Program-made: the position numbers and the translations under genes
Assembly: GCF_028554725.1 (NCBI RefSeq)
Contig: NC_071671.1
Span: 55,570,501-55,634,500, forward strand
DNA length: 64,000 nucleotides
DNA from: Zeugodacus cucurbitae
Lineage: Eukaryota; Arthropoda; Insecta; Diptera; Tephritidae
Reading direction: 5' to 3'
Notes under the pieces: generated by a model
What the model saw: only the letters and a program-made list of their open reading frames with translations
The model's database searches: none
Told to the model about the DNA's origin: nothing
Shown here: positions 37,792 to 49,400 of the stretch, in pieces
How positions within the stretch are numbered: position 1 is the first letter of the stretch
Layout of the letters: the number at the start of each line of letters is the position of its first letter

Positions 37792-39133
37792 TATTTATAT
37801 GCTTTGTACTACAAAGTAAGCTTTTGAAGGCATGATACCATCAATCTTATTTAAAATATTAAAAACATTTCAAATAAAAAAAACAATTTTACAATGACAA
37901 ATACTAGTTAATACAATTTAGAGAATATTGCCAACAATCAAAGTGGCGAAAAGCGGGCGTGATACATTCTGAACTCAATATTCAGAATCAATACGCGTGG
38001 GTTGCAGTTAGACAGTTTTTATTGTTTATTAATGAATAAAAAATTTTGTTTTAAATTTTACTAAAGAATTGAATATGATATTATTGCTTTTTAGAAAAAA
38101 AACATATTAAATATATTTTTGACATAACCTTATTTGATGATTTTACTATGAGTGAAGGAGTATATATCTCTCAAAAGATATATTCATTTTGTATTTTCAA
38201 CACTTTATTTCTCGCCTTCATTTCAAGTTATCAAAGAGAATGTGGGTTAAATATTATAGTAAGACCTCATATATATATTTAAATATACCTACATTTGTAT
38301 GTTTGTACTCACAATTTGATCCATTTAAATATACTAAATATATTAAATGTTTTTTTTTTCTAATTTATTTTTCTAATTTTTTTTTAGTGTGAATAATATA
38401 ATATATTATCAAGTAAACAAAATATAAATTATTCTTATTTTTTATATTATTTTTCTTTTTATTATTTGACTAACCTGAAATGCATACAAAAACATCGTCT
38501 CTTACACTGTTTTCATTTTATAAGGCATGGAATAAATTTTTAGCACGCAAAAACAAACAGTTCATTATTTACCTGCACTGTTTTCATAATGATATATATT
38601 CTGTGATAAATACTATAGTATTTTTGTATTTGTATACAGGCGTGTAAACAAAGAATGTTTAATAAATATGCAGTCGTTTGATGTCATCGTAAAATTTTGA
38701 GATCACAAGAACAGTTAACGTCTGAATTCACAATTTAACTTCTTAACCCCTTTTCACGCTTGTATTTATGGCAGACAAATAAGAATTTTTATTGCAAAAA
38801 ACCAGAAAAAAATGTAAAAAGTATAAAGTACAGATATAATGAATATCAGGGGCGTAAGCTGTGATTTAATTAAAGGATTGAGCGGGAAGAGTATCAAAAT
38901 TAAAGAGTGAAGCAAAGTTTTTGAGAGATGTAGAAGCTGTTTTCAATATATTTTTTGTTATATAAATATTAAGCTCAGACTTTTTTATTGTTTTAAGTGT
39001 TGTTTCATTGTTTAATGAGAGACTACTGAAATTTTTTAAGAAAAATATTAAAGACTTTGTTTTGGGACATCATCTCCAGCGAGCTCTGAGCTTTGACAAT
39101 ATAAGTCCTAGTGGTTTTATCAGAAGTGAAAAT
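37792..39133. other. AT-rich spacer
   Basis: No gene or repeat boundary recognised. Confidence 0.35.
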
Positions 39134-40196
39134 TAACAAGTTAGGAAAGTCCAAGTTCGGGTGTAACCGAACATTTTATACTCTCGCAAGTTATTTAGAG
39201 ATTTACCTATATTTTCGGTGAAAAATAGATTTGATATCAAGGGCCTTGAAAAGTCATGGTTCGATTTTGACATTATTTTTTTATTTCGATATCTTTATCG
39301 GTTCCTTATGTACACATTATAAAGTGAACGAATCAGAAGGATTCAAAATTGAGTTATATGGAAAGTAGGCGTAGTTGTGAACCAATATCGCCCATATTCC
39401 GCCAGTGTCATCAAGGTGTCAAGAACGTGATATATACCGAATTTCATTGAAATAGTAGTTCCTGAGATATGGTTTTTGACCCATAAGTGGGCGATGCCAC
39501 GCCCATTTTCCATTTTCTAAAAAAATCTGAGTGCAGTTTCCATCTGCCATTTCTTATGTGAAATTTAGTGTTTCTGGCGTTTTTCGTTATTGAGTTAACC
39601 TACTTTTAGTAGTTTTCAACATAACCTTTGTATGGGAGGTGGGCGTGGTTACAATCCGATTTCCTCCATTTTTAGACTGTGTAAGGTAGTACCTAAAATA
39701 AACGACTCTAGAAGGTTTCCTTGATATACCTTTAGGAGTTTGCAAGATATGTACAAAAAACTTAGTAGGGGGGCCCCGCCCACTTCCCCAAAAAAATTAC
39801 ATCCACATATGCCCCTTCCTAGTGCGATCCTTCATGCCAAATTTTACTTCCATAGCTTTATTTATAGCTTAGTTATAGCACTCTAAGTGTTTTCGGTTTT
39901 CGACATTTTGTGGGCGTGGCAGTGGTCCGATTACGCCCATTTTCGAACTTAACCTTCTTATGGCGCCAAGGAATACGTGTTCCAAGTTTCATTTAGATAT
40001 CTCAATTTTTACTCAAGTTACAGCTTGCCCGGACGGACGGACAGACAGACATCCGGATTTGAACTTTTTTCGTCACCCTGATCATTTTGATATATATAAC
40101 CCTATATCTAACTCGTTTAGTTTTAGGACTTACAACCAACCGTTATGTGGACAAAACTATAATACTCTCGTAGCAACTTTGTTGCGAGAGTATAAA
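39134..40196 (+). mobile_element. Helentron-like copy E
   Basis: The 5' end is AACAAGTTAGGAAAG, then AAGTTCGGGTGTAACCGAAC and TATACTCTCGCAA. The 3' hairpin reads CTCTCGTAGCAACTTTGTTG followed by CGAGAG and ends at about 40196. The microsatellite GGACGGACGGACAGACAGAC at about 40031-40050 is followed by the TATATATAACC tract. GC-box-like blocks occur at about 39486, 39640, 39778 and 39911. About 1.06 kb, non-coding. Confidence 0.75.
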
Positions 40197-40204
40197 AATA
40201 TGTG

Positions 40205-40570
40205 TTTAGTTTAGACTTTAAACTAGAACTTGGATAAAGATTAAGAATTCGATTTTGTCAGAAGTTTTTACGAAAAAACGAAAAACAATGCTAAAAATTC
40301 ACGGATTATTATTTTAAATAGTTTAAAAAGATCCTTCATTCAAAGACCTCTCTAAAATTTTAGCAAAATCGGTTAAAAAGTTCGCGAGAAATCTTGATAT
40401 CCGATTTTGAAAACATAATTTTCAGAAAAATTAATAAAGCTACTCTGAAACGCGCAACTTTTTCAGACTGTATCTCCAAAACTATTACTCCGATCAACTT
40501 TTAAGACAACATTCGAAGGTCTTGAAGAATAAAAAATCTCGATCGCTGTGAAAACCCCTAAGCTTCTTAA
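40205..40570 (+). repeat. Dispersed repeat X-like copy
   Basis: The blocks GATATCCGATTTTGAAAACA, GACTGTATCTCCAAAACTAT, TACTCCGATCAACTTT and AACCCCTAAG are ordered as in the copy near 30536. It lies directly beside Helentron-like copy E. Ends are approximate. Confidence 0.5.
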
Positions 40571-42770
40571 ATATAATATATGGATCAGGATCAAATAATT
40601 TTTGCTGTCAAAAGATCATCAAAAAAGTACAGTGCGAAACTGTCGTGATCTCTACGCCTCTGCTAAAACTTATACAATATTATTTTATATATAAAGCGCT
40701 TTGAAATAAAATCAGACGAATTTTCTGGATTATCGTTTGAAACACTAAAATCACTGCTGCAAATGTCGGTGTGTGAGCGTACTTTTGCGCAGCTATTTCT
40801 TTGACTTGAATGTAATTAAAAGTAGAAAAATATATTTATTTTCTTCACTCTACCCACAGCCATAGGTGTTGGAGAAATCCACAAATAAATAGCAATATTA
40901 AAAGAAAAAATAAATAAACTCACGATCATTAAATGTGAATGAATAAATCAAGAAAGTTACATTCACATTTTAAATCGCTGCAAAAATTTACTCTTCCATC
41001 TACGGCAAACTTCCTTCCAGTTATTTATGTGTTCACACACTGCATTTTTTTATTTATTTATTATTTTTTCAACTGACAGATATTTATATTTCTCGACACA
41101 TGTGAATGGGTGTGTACGACCACTGCGCCGGGACTACTGACCGTTGAATGGTGAGTGTCATCAACTTTGTTTTGACTTCAACGCCGGTTTTAATTGAATG
41201 TTTTAATTTGTTGTAGTCACGTTTTACACGCTGCGTAGCGCGATTTTCGCCGGCTAATAACTTGTTTGTTTGATTTTAGTTAGATTACTTGTTTGTTTTG
41301 TGAAGTTAAAATTCGAAATTCAGCTTCAACCTGCTGAAGTTCAAGTTTGTGCGCATCTCTTATCGTGACTAATATACGCGCTTAGTTGACTGCTTAGTTG
41401 AGCAGATTAGTCGAACTTTTTTTTTTAATTTGTAGCCAGCTTTTATGACCACTGGCAGCAGATTAGCGTAATTTACCAACTAGCTCTGTAGAAATTATAG
41501 TAAATCATTATCGAGCTCGTCTGTGGCTATAAATGATTCGAGATAAAAAATCACGCACAGAAAATATGATGTGTATCTGTGTGTATTGGAGTGTAAAAAT
41601 AGTATACCACTTGAAAATTAATCTGCGGAATGGTCAATTAACTTTTTTTATACGATAATGAGGTGATTTAACGCCTTTTGGGCAGCTATTTCAATTGAAA
41701 CAGGAACGCCATAAAAACTGTTGTTGTAGATTTGTTAATTGACTGTACAGCGTTCAATGATTAGGAAAATAAAATTAAGCAAAGCGTCGTAAATATTTGA
41801 TAAATTCTAACAACAATATATTTGTTTCGATAAAGTGTTGTTTGAGACATAGACGAGTTGATTACTAAATAGAACATAAAGCGTTTTTGTAGGTTGATAT
41901 ATGAGTGTCTGGACTTAGTACGATAGGTTCTAAGTTCTATGCTTGAATAACTTAACTATCCATGCATAATTTCAATCAAAAACCATTTCCGTTTCTAAAA
42001 CTGTTTTTTATATGGGAGGGATTAAGAATTGTATATCTAGTAAGTGATTAATTTACATCTAATTGAAATACTCATCTTATTCAATCTACAAAAACAGTAA
42101 AATAGGTAATTTCAATCACAAATTTTAATATTTTCAGCCAGAATCACAATCACTCACTCTCTGATTAAATACTGTCGTACTACCCGATAATATAATTTCA
42201 AAATTCTTAAGAAGAATTTAGTCACAGCTAAAAAATATACCATCACGATCTTGATAGATATAAATCATATTATAATATTCAACATTTCAAGCTCTCTAAT
42301 CGAAAAACTGGCTATTTATTACATACTATATAAATTACCTCAACAAAGTAAAAACCATCTTTCTTATGAAATATTAGAAACACTTGCCTTACATTAAAAT
42401 TATCAGAAACATCTATAAAATTTACAGCTGTTTTAGCTACAATAACAATTGCTCTACATAGTAAATTCTTAAGTATTTCTTATCTATAGATTTGTTATTA
42501 AAATATTAATAACAGTGGCTAATAGCTCTTATCGCATAGCTAATTAAATAACAGATGTAGTAATAATAACGGACAGATACAGATGTACCTACATATCTCG
42601 CAATAAAAACAGACGTAAATCAATTAGATATTGATAAGTACATACCTTTGTTGTACATACGAATGAGTATATATTCATAGCGGACACTAGAAATGGAGCA
42701 TTGCTGGAGGCAAAAAGGTGGTGGTGGTGGTAATTTAGTATCTTAATGTTTGCTAGAAGGCAATGTTATA
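40571..42770. other. Spacer
   Basis: A mixed-composition patch at 41100-41470 and AT-rich sequence elsewhere, with a (GGT)n run at about 42717-42731. No gene is supported. Confidence 0.35.
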
Positions 42771-43166
42771 GCGTTTTTAGACAGCCAAATTAATTGAACA
42801 ATTAAAATTTTTATTGATAAACCTCTTTTTTTTGCCTCTTATACTGCCGACTACTCGATAACCGATCAGCTGTTATGCATTTTTGTTTTTGCTTTTCATA
42901 AAAAGTTGCTATGTTTCAACAGCTGGTTAATATTTTTTTTAACAGCGACATCTACCGTAGCTTTTTTTATCAAAAAATTTAACCAATCGCAGCCGAATAA
43001 TGTATATCATGCGTCTTTGTCGCAGAGTTGCATTTGATTTTCAAGTCGATTAAAATTCAATTGAAAATAAATGTAGATTTTATTTTGTATAGTAAATCGA
43101 TCTTAATAAGCGTTTTAATCGAACAGAGGCTGGTTAATTGATCAAGTAGCTCCTGTCTAAAAACGC
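42771..43166 (+). mobile_element. TA-type MITE, copy 2, best preserved
   Basis: Perfect 14-bp ends GCGTTTTTAGACAG and CTGTCTAAAAACGC are flanked by TA on both sides (42769-42770 and 43167-43168). An inner inverted pair TTAATTGAACAATTAA / TTAATTGATCAAG lies close to the ends. It is 396 bp with no coding frame. TA duplication and short TIRs point to mobilisation by a Tc1/mariner-type transposase. No autonomous partner with these ends is visible in the window. Confidence 0.85.
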
Positions 43167-44332
43167 TATTACAATCTACATATGCCCATTTCTGACTCAA
43201 AAATAACTCATAAACTATAAGAAGTAATATAAGCTTTAAAAAAGCAAAATATAACTCATATCTGTACTGTGATCCTTGCATCCTTACTTTAGTGACTCAG
43301 TTCCTAGCCAAGCCGAATTAATCAATCTCGAGTTATATTATGCGATTATATTTAATTTATCCGTCGGATTTAATATTATATATTTAATAGCAATTTTAGC
43401 CACCTCCGAAGCTATGAATGAATACGAAAAAACGAATAATTTTCATTGACTATAAATGCAGACAGCTTCTATAAAGCAATAATTCTAACCATACTATTAA
43501 AGCATCTACCAACCATGAGTAATCAAGTGATAATCACTCAATTCACTCAGTTGTGACTATATAATAATAGCTTTTTAATTGTATGTAAATTTTTTAGTAA
43601 TATGCTAATAACTGTGCTTTAATTTGTATAAACTTAACATGCAATTCAAATCTGACACACATCGTGTGAAGTATATATTGATTTTGATGCTTAATACTCG
43701 TAAAACATTGAGATAACGGAAATTCCCCGTTATTATTGCGGTATTTTAATAAGCACAAATTTAAATTGATTTTTTTTTTAATTCTCTACACATCAAAGGC
43801 AATCGCGTTTTGATAATTGGTAAACAATGTTTATAATAATTATTACTTTTTAATTTCCGGATTGTCTGCATTTGAAAAACGAATATTATATAAAATAAAT
43901 TTCTGAATATACAAGGTAGGTAGGTTGTACACGTATGGCTAAAACGGAATTTGTGAAAAAAATTGTGAGGTAAATGGATAGTTTTAGGGAGGTGATGCCT
44001 AACCCGCCTTTTACTAAATTGTTACCAGCACTTTTGTCTGAATTCGTTTATTGATAACTCAACTGCGACTTAAAATACAATTTTCAGACAAAATCTATGT
44101 AACTTTAGAGTCAAATATTTTTGAGGGGATTTTTGATAGTTATTATAAATATAGTATTGACCAACAATTTAGTACAAATATTATATTTCTAATTCGATTT
44201 AGCTTATATCTGAATAGTCAATCACCTGGAAAAGGATATCGCAATTTAACATACCCGATAAATATGGCTGATTTCTAGGTATTTCAAACAATTGCCATAT
44301 TCATTCGTCTTATAAATATTTTTTACGTAATA
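43167..44332. other. AT-rich spacer
   Basis: No feature recognised. The short frame at 44051-44278 lacks any sign of being a gene. Confidence 0.35.
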
Positions 44333-45162
44333 AAGGGTTTTTCAATAAGAGCCCTACACTAGTTATGTTTGAATACAACAAAAACGATTTGGGATATCAA
44401 TGAAATTCTTTATTCCTGTGAGAGAACATTCGATGCCATTATGTATGGAACTGGAACTGGATTTCTTTTGCATGACCAACATGGGCAGGCTTGCAGAAGT
44501 CCAGACGTTGAACCCAATTTCGACGGTTTTCATGCATAAATCGGCCGATAATGCAATTTCACGTTCGATATTCGTACGAAGTTCGTCGTTGGCTTGTTGG
44601 CATAGACCATAGACTTGACGTAACCCCACAGGAAGTAGTCTAACAGCGTCAATTCGAAAGGCGAAGGTGGCCAATTGACTGGGCCATTTCGTTAGATAAC
44701 ATGTTCACCAAACTTGGTTTTCAATAAATCGATTTGAATATCATCCAATTCGGAACAAAAATATTTGGTTATCAATGAGCGGTAGCGCTTCCCATTCACA
44801 ATAACGTGCCGGTCTTGATCATCATGGAAGAAGTACGACCCAATGACGGCGCCGACCCATAAACCGCACAAAACCGTAATTTTTTCGGGATGCAATGGAG
44901 TACGTGTGGATTGCTGCTTGACCAATAATGCCTATTTTGCTTATTGACGAAGCCATGTAGACAGAAACGAGCCTCATCGCTATGTAGGACGAAGAGCTCT
45001 TAAAGTTGAGGCCACTGTCTCCGAATTTCGGTGGTAATATTTATTAATTTCGGCTCGTTGTTGGATCGTATATCTTTCCATGATGAAATGCCAAACCTTA
45101 CTGAAGAGAAATGTCAAAATAACGGGGAAAAATATGTGTCGTTTGCTGTCCCCCTTTCCTTT
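44333..45162 (-). pseudogene. Dead DD41D transposon, family 2, copy 2
   Basis: The right-hand transposon end lies at the left of the span (TA, then AAGGGTTTTTCAATAAGAGC). The other end is degraded near 45140-45162. The minus strand retains transposase pieces: HPEKITVLCGLWVGAVIGSY and DRHVIVNGKRYRSLITKY at 44925-44692, then the LTLLDYFLWGYVK region and a C-terminal RGGHAKEIQ-like remnant in shifted frames. The stretch holding the second catalytic Asp (QDGATSHTAN in sister copies) is deleted near 44735, so the copy cannot be active. Confidence 0.75.
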
Positions 45163-46980
45163 AACTTGGTTTGCTAATAACTGTCATTAAATTTGACTTA
45201 GTGATAACTGAGCATAATAAGGGACTGCAGCAATAGGCAAACATTCTAGATGGTTTTAGGTATTAGAAAAAGATGAAACCCTTGAAAATGTATAATGTCT
45301 TTTTTAAAAAGATTAGATAGATAGATAGTGACATAATTTAGGGACGACTGCGAAAAAGAAACCAAACCTTTCCTTTTCAAAGCTACTTTAATTTAAATTT
45401 ATAACTTGCTCTATGGTTTTGTAGAATTATATTCTAGTTGGATTAATATTTCACCCTATAAAATCGACAATTAAATTAATGAATGAAAGCAAGTTTTATG
45501 AATGTAATTGTTTACATCATTTAATTTTCTATTTGGCACAGCGAAGTACCATGGATAATATCAGTAAATTTCAATTATTTACAGTTTATTAATTTGTTTA
45601 TTGAAAATTATTCACATCATAACAATCGCAGTTAGTCATTGAGCATCAGGCAGCTGGGCACGCAAGTCAATGAAATTGGCAAGCATCAAAATGCCGCTGA
45701 ATGAGCCCCCATTACGTTAACGCTAAAATGCGCAAGCTTAAAAAAATTAAAAAGTGGAAGATCATTGTATTCTGAGAGGTTGTTAGCCATTAAAACCAGA
45801 AAAGTGTCTATAAATTTTTCCATTTCCGCACCGGCCGCATTACTTAAGCAACATTAAATAATACTTGCTGTACTATTCCACTGGGAGATGACGGCTCATA
45901 AACAACTTTATTAAAAAATTGCGATTATAAAATTCTAAAGTACAATAGTTTTTCACCCAACTCTATTTTTTTGTTAGGCACGAGTGCGCGTGTGTGTGGC
46001 TTTATTAATTATTTTTAATTGCATAATAAACAAATTAGGGAATACCAAAGTGAAATGTGTTATGTGAGCATTAGAGTGGAAATATTTCTAACTACAGTAG
46101 TGTATATACATACATATCTACACTCTTATATATATGCATAAATTCTTTTTGTTGTCAACTTTCGCGTATTTCAAAGCCAGCCGCCATTTAGTAGACATTA
46201 ATTAGAACTCTAAAAAAGCGTGAGAAAGCAATTTATTTGACAAATAATTAAATATAAATTGCAGATGAATGGAAAAATTTATCATTTGAAAAATATTGCT
46301 TAGCGATGACAGCATCATTACACTTATTTTAAGTGTTTTCATTTTTATTACAGACTCTTTGTAAAACGTAATTTATTCTGACTCAGAGAGCAGAAGGTGT
46401 CAATTAACTCAATTATGGCACCTGAATTTTAATGTTTCGAGACATTTTTTTCACTTACGTGAACTGTTTGTTGTTTTTATTGAGAGAATTACATATATTC
46501 ATCCATTACGAAATTTCTGGGCAGTCTGGGTATAACTAATGATTTGATTTTTTATTAATACTTGTTATTGTATGGAACCTGTTTTTATAATAACTCTAAT
46601 AATAAAGATCAAAAAGGTCTTAATTTTATATAATTAAAGTTTCAATATAAATTGCAGTAACCCTTTAGCAGCATATCGGTCAAGTCTCTACCGCGAGGTC
46701 GTAATGTGAACTATCAAAAATTCTTGCTTATGATTTTAGTGGTTTCTCAGTTTTAGTAGATTTTTCCATAGGCTGTTGGGTATATCGGTATGGATGAGTG
46801 CCTTAACGTAACAGGGGACCCCGATTACCGATTCTTACCGTGCTTGATAACTCTCTCTATATAATATAGATATTTGGATAATTGAAAATCCATGTCAACT
46901 TGCTTTTATGGTGCTACAGAAAATATTCATATAAATAGAAATATTTTTGAAATCTCAACTAATTAGCAAGTTAGGTTAGG
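45163..46980. other. AT-rich spacer
   Basis: There is a (GATA)n-like run at about 45314-45328. No gene recognised. Confidence 0.35.
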
Positions 46981-47451
46981 TTGGCCTTTGTTCGATTAAT
47001 GCGCTGTTTTAGATCGATTTACCATACAAAATAAAAATGTAATTTTTATACTCTCGCAACAAAAGTTGCTAAAGAGAGTATAATAGTTTTGTCCACATAA
47101 CGGTTGTTTGTAAGTCCTAAAACTAAACGAGTTAGATATAAGGTTATATGTATATACCAAAGTGATCAGGGTGACGAGTAAAGTTCAAATCCGGATGTCT
47201 GTCTGTCCGTCCGTCAAAAGAGCTGCACTCAAAATGGTATACAAAATTTTTAATTTGCGTGGTTCCGCCCACTTATGGGTCAGAAACCATATCTCCAAAA
47301 CTACTCGACCAATTTCAATGCAATTCGGTTTGTAATATTTCCCTTGCATCCCAATTATATGTTGTGAAAATAAGCCAAATCGGTTCACAACCATGCCTAC
47401 GTTCCATATACAAGAACTTTGAAGACGATCTGAATCGTTAACTTTAAAATA

Positions 47452-48747
47452 ACGGGTGATTTTTTTGAGGTTAGGATTTTCATGCATTAGTATTTGACAG
47501 ATCACGTGGGATTTCAGACATGGTGTCAAAGAGAAAGATGCTCAGTATGCTTTGACATTTCATCATGAATAGACTTACTAACGAGCAACGCTTGCAAATC
47601 ATTGAATTTTATTACCAAAATCAGTGTTCGGTTCGAAATGTGTTTCGCGCTTTACGTCCGATTTATGGTCTACATAATCGACCAAGTGAGCAAACAATTA
47701 ATGCGATTGTGACCAAGTTTCGCACTCAGTTTACTTTATTGGACATTAAACCAACCACACGAATGCGTACAGTGCGTACAGAAGAGAATATTGCGTCTGT
47801 TTCTGAGAGTGTGGCTGAAGACCGTGAAATGTCGATTCGTCGCCGTTCGCAGCAATTGGGTTTGTGTTATTCGACCACATGGAAGATTTTACGCAAAGAT
47901 CTTGGTGTAAAACCGTATAAAATACAGCTCGTGCAAGAACTGAAGCCGAACGATCTGCCACAACGTCGAATTTTCAGTGAATGGGCCCTAGAAAAGTTGG
48001 CAGAAAATCCGCTTTTTTATCGACAAATTTTGTTCAGCGATGAGGCTCATTTCTGGTTGAATGGCTACGTAAATAAGCAAAATTGCCGCATTTGGGGTGA
48101 AGAGCAACCAGAAGCCGTTCAAGAACTGCCCATGCATCCCGAAAAATGCACTGTTTGGTGTGGTTTGTACGCTGGTGGAATCATTGGACCGTATTTTTTC
48201 AAAGATGCTGTTGGACGCAACGTTACGGTGAATGGCGATCGCTATCGTTCGATGCTAACAAACTTTTTGTTGCCAAAAATGGAAGAACTGAACTTGGTTG
48301 ACATGTGGTTTCAACAAGATGGCGCTACATGCCACACAGCTCGCGATTCTATGGCCATTTTGAGGGAAAACTTCGGAGAACAATTCATCTCAAGAAATGG
48401 ACCCGTAAGTTGGCCACCAAGATCATGCGATTTAACGCCTTTAGACTATTTTTTGTGGGGCTACGTCAAGTCTAAAGTCTACAGAAATAAGCCAGCAACT
48501 ATTCCAGCTTTGGAAGACAACATTTCCGAAGAAATTCGGGCTATTCCGGCCGAAATGCTCGAAAAAGTTGCCCAAAATTGGACTTTCCGAATGGACCACC
48601 TAAGACGCAGCCGCGGTCAACATTTAAATGAAATTATCTTCAAAAAGTAAATGTCATGAACCAATCTAACGTTTCAAATAAAGAACCGATGAATTTTATG
48701 CGTTTTTTTTTTTAAAAAAGTTATCAAGCTCTTAAAAAATCACCCTT
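47452..48747 (+). mobile_element. rosa-like DD41D mariner-superfamily element
   Basis: The left end ACGGGTGATTTTTTTGAGG and the inverted right end AAGGGTGATTTTTTAAGAGC form short imperfect TIRs. TA flanks both sides (47450-47451 and 48748-48749). Copy A of the host Helentron-like repeat provides the empty site: TTACATTACAATATATAAAG near 7460-7480, with a single target. The 1296-bp unit contains one intact transposase gene and an AATAAA at 48677-48682. Intact coding sequence inside otherwise decayed repeats suggests a recent arrival. Confidence 0.9.
47565..48650 (+). CDS. DD41D transposase (rosa-like)
   Basis: A 361-residue intact transposase that would cut and paste its own element at TA sites. 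Residues 1-60 form a first helix-turn-helix (NEQRLQIIEFYYQNQ...), and 85-115 a second (DREMSIRRRSQQLG...STTWKILRKDLG), as in paired-like DNA-binding regions of the mariner group. The catalytic core has Asp159 (FSDEAHFWL), Asp252 (WFQQDGATCHTA) and Asp294 (CDLTPLDYFLWGY). Asp252 and Asp294 are separated by 41 residues, which defines the DD41D class first known from the fruit-fly element rosa. The C-terminus LRRSRGQHLNEIIF is typical of this group. The length is normal, with no stop or frameshift. The start was chosen as the first ATG, 113 bp inside the left end and just before the first helix. Activity is not shown by sequence alone. Confidence 0.93.
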   Translation: MNRLTNEQRLQIIEFYYQNQCSVRNVFRALRPIYGLHNRPSEQTINAIVTKFRTQFTLLDIKPTTRMRTVRTEENIASVSESVAEDREMSIRRRSQQLGLCYSTTWKILRKDLGVKPYKIQLVQELKPNDLPQRRIFSEWALEKLAENPLFYRQILFSDEAHFWLNGYVNKQNCRIWGEEQPEAVQELPMHPEKCTVWCGLYAGGIIGPYFFKDAVGRNVTVNGDRYRSMLTNFLLPKMEELNLVDMWFQQDGATCHTARDSMAILRENFGEQFISRNGPVSWPPRSCDLTPLDYFLWGYVKSKVYRNKPATIPALEDNISEEIRAIPAEMLEKVAQNWTFRMDHLRRSRGQHLNEIIFKK

Positions 48748-49400
48748 TATATAAAGTTAGCACTAGTGAAGATATCGGAACAGAACTTTGCACAAATAAT
48801 ATAATACATTTACAGTGTGGCATCGCCCTTCAAAAAATCATCGAAATCGGACCATAAATTTTCAAGGCCCCATATATCGAAAATGAAGACCTCTGGGCTT
48901 CTATTTTTTTACCGAAAATATGGGTAAGGCTTTCAGGTATTTTGAAGAAATTCAGAGGGGATTTGTTTCTTCTAATAATATGTCTCCGTGCCAAAAATTA
49001 GTGAAATCGGGCCAGGTTCCCTAGTCCTCATATAAATAATATGAGGGGTTTTAAACTTTCAAGGACTTTATACCATATATCAGACGAATATGTGTGTTAT
49101 ATTAATAAAATTAAATAAATAACTTGCGAGAGTTTAAAATGTTTGGTTACACCCGAATTTAGCTCTTCCTTATTTGTTCTATATTAATTTTTAATCGAAT
49201 TATAATTGAGTTAAAAATGCAATGCAAGTTGTTATTGAGAAAATAGCAATCAGCTCTTGAAACTTACCAACTTCTTAGGAAAAGCAAAAACAAAAATGTA
49301 TAACAGTTGATCTATTCTCGAGTAGCCGGCAGTGCGAAGGACAAAAACTGGTTTCTCAATTAAAATTTTAATTGATCAATTGTGCGAAAAGGCTCTTAGT

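Larger units (their letters stand above)
47047..49179 (-). mobile_element. Helentron-like copy F, interrupted
   Basis: Reverse orientation. The 3' hairpin TACTCTCGCAACAAAAGTTG followed by CTAAAGAGAGTA lies at 47048-47080. The GTCTGTCTGTCCGTCCGTC tract follows at about 47198-47216. The 5' end at 49136-49179 reads GAGAGTTTAAAATGTTTGG, ACACCCGAATTTAGC and CTTCCTTATTTGTTC. It lacks the middle GC-box blocks, jumping near 47217-47260 to GTGGTTCCGCCCACTTATGG. About 840 bp remain once the inserted rosa-like element (47452-48747) is subtracted. Confidence 0.75.
46981..49400 (+). mobile_element. TA-type MITE, copy 3, split by nested insertions
   Basis: The left part (46981-47046) matches the MITE from GGCCTTTGTTCGATTAA through ATCGATTTACCATACAAA. 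The right part (about 49180-49400) resumes with TTTTTAATCGA, then AGCTCTTGAAACTTACCAAC, TTAGGAAAAGCAAAAACAAA and TCTCAATTAAAATTTTAATT, as in copy 1. The two halves are separated by the Helentron-like copy F with the rosa-like element inside it. Outer ends are degraded, which fits it being the oldest of the three. Confidence 0.7.

Noticed and set aside
47185..47529. 114-residue minus-strand frame next to the transposase
   Set aside because: It lies in the non-coding body of Helentron-like copy F and crosses the rosa-like element boundary, so it cannot be an ancestral gene.
47746..47961. Antisense frame inside the transposase gene
   Set aside because: Shadow of the real plus-strand coding sequence.
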